Positions 13,633 through 14,248 of a stretch of DNA of 14,248 nucleotides are shown one piece after another (position 1 is the first letter of the stretch; each line of letters starts with the position of its first letter). Below the pieces are notes generated by a model. It worked only from the letters and a program-made list of their open reading frames with translations, searched no databases and had not been told where the DNA came from. The DNA is from JBOHNM01 sp050730675. GTDB lineage: Bacteria; Planctomycetota; Phycisphaerae; Phycisphaerales; UBA1924. A program made the translations under genes and the position numbers. Location: contig JBOHNM010000109.1 in assembly GCA_050730675.1 (NCBI GenBank), positions 1 through 14,248 of the forward strand, written 5' to 3'.

Positions 13633-14248
13633 TCAGCGGTGCGTGTCCGGTTCTGCCTCGGGCGTTGCGGTGGTCACGGTTGGGGCGGGTTGCCCAAAGA
13701 AGGCGCCGAAGGGGAAGCCGCCGCCACCACCGGAGGCGTTGTAGATGTACTGGGCGTCCAGGGCCTTGTCGATGCGCTTGGCGGCCTCTTCGAGGTGGGC
13801 CTGGGTGTAGGGGTCGGTGCGGTCCTTGCCGACGTAGGCGGTGAGCTTCTCGCGGATTTCGCGGAGCTTCTTGACGGCGAGGTTGCTGATGGGCTTGCCG
13901 GTCTCGCCGGAGAGGCCGCCAGGCAGAGAGAGGTCGATGAGGCGCTCGAGGCACTCGCGCTGGAGGTTGCGGCGGAGCGAGCTGATGGCGGGCTTGCGGG
14001 CCGAGCCGCCGGAGGCACTGCCCAGTTCGGACCAGATGGAGTTGACGACGGCGTCCATGACCTCGGGGAGGGTGATGGCGTCTTCGGACTCGGGGACGCG
14101 GAATTCGTTGTCGTAGACGTAGCGGAGGCGGACTGGGTTGAGGAGGTTGCTCAAGGCTGTGGCCTGCACGCCGGCGACCTGGTCGTGGATGGGCCAGGCG
14201 GGCTCGCCGCGGCCGGCGCCGGGGTCCTCGAAGCGGTCGATAGTGAGG
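13633..14248 (-). CDS. C-terminal part of a probable zinc-dependent metalloprotease (5' end beyond window)
   Basis: The frame stays open from the TGA at 13633 to the window end. A GTG at 14169 could start a 178-residue protein, but the 26 upstream codons read as plausible protein (LTIDRFEDP...PAWPIHDQVAGVQ) and join smoothly, so this is most likely the C-terminus of a larger protein cut by the window. The stretches LSNLLNPVRLRYVYDNE, LPEVMDAVVNSIWSEL and YTQAHLEEAAKRIDKAL resemble the helical C-terminal region of large zinc-dependent metalloproteases annotated with DUF5117/DUF4953, in which the HExxH site lies far upstream, here outside the window. The last 35 residues (glycine-rich, FPFGAFFGQ, then Thr/Glu/Pro) are a disordered tail. 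The coding frame is secure; the family call is by resemblance only. Confidence 0.65.
   Translation of the reverse strand, partial: LTIDRFEDPGAGRGEPAWPIHDQVAGVQATALSNLLNPVRLRYVYDNEFRVPESEDAITLPEVMDAVVNSIWSELGSASGGSARKPAISSLRRNLQRECLERLIDLSLPGGLSGETGKPISNLAVKKLREIREKLTAYVGKDRTDPYTQAHLEEAAKRIDKALDAQYIYNASGGGGGFPFGAFFGQPAPTVTTATPEAEPDTHR

Overview
The window is GC-rich bacterial DNA that most resembles the Planctomycetota, probably class Phycisphaerae. The grounds are a run of small membrane proteins with an N-terminal CPxCxYNLxG...CPECG zinc ribbon (a style I associate with that class), a SPINDLY/OGT-like TPR glycosyltransferase, frequent GTG/TTG starts, weak Shine-Dalgarno usage and an ACCACGGAT...CACAGAT dispersed repeat. 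The placement is inferred from protein style, not from a marker-gene comparison.

Layout. Positions 1-3144 (minus strand) hold five tandem, related zinc-ribbon membrane proteins, the last cut by the window start. Their gaps shrink from 91 to 20 nt in the direction of transcription, which suggests one transcription unit. Upstream of them on the same strand lies rho (3247-4416). Its ATPase core is complete, but it has no room for the usual OB-fold RNA-binding domain and starts instead with an arginine/glycine box and an N/Q/G-rich tail. A 189-nt divergent region separates rho from ptsI (4606-6369, PTS enzyme I). After a 433-nt structured leader comes rne (6803-9550), an RNase E/G with a complete catalytic core and a disordered C-terminal third of nearly 400 residues, followed by dxr (9645-10892) for MEP-pathway isoprenoid synthesis. 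A repeat-rich spacer then precedes a GT41 (OGT/SPINDLY-type) glycosyltransferase (11053-12825). It meets a convergent unknown gene (12822-13355) at overlapping stop codons. A clear intrinsic terminator (13498-13534) follows a minus-strand gene (13633 to the window end) that looks like the C-terminus of a large zinc metalloprotease.

How the genes may work together. Rho and RNase E, which act in transcription termination and RNA decay, are separated only by ptsI and carry the same 14-residue arginine-rich box (RKRRRRRGRRGGGG). It lies at the N-terminus of Rho and twice in the C-terminal tail of RNase E. Together with the missing OB-fold in Rho, this is the most interesting signal here. It suggests that both enzymes contact RNA, or each other, through a shared disordered module, as in a degradosome or condensate. 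The other genes look like housekeeping or lineage-specific genes. I saw no prophage, transposase, CRISPR array, tRNA or rRNA.
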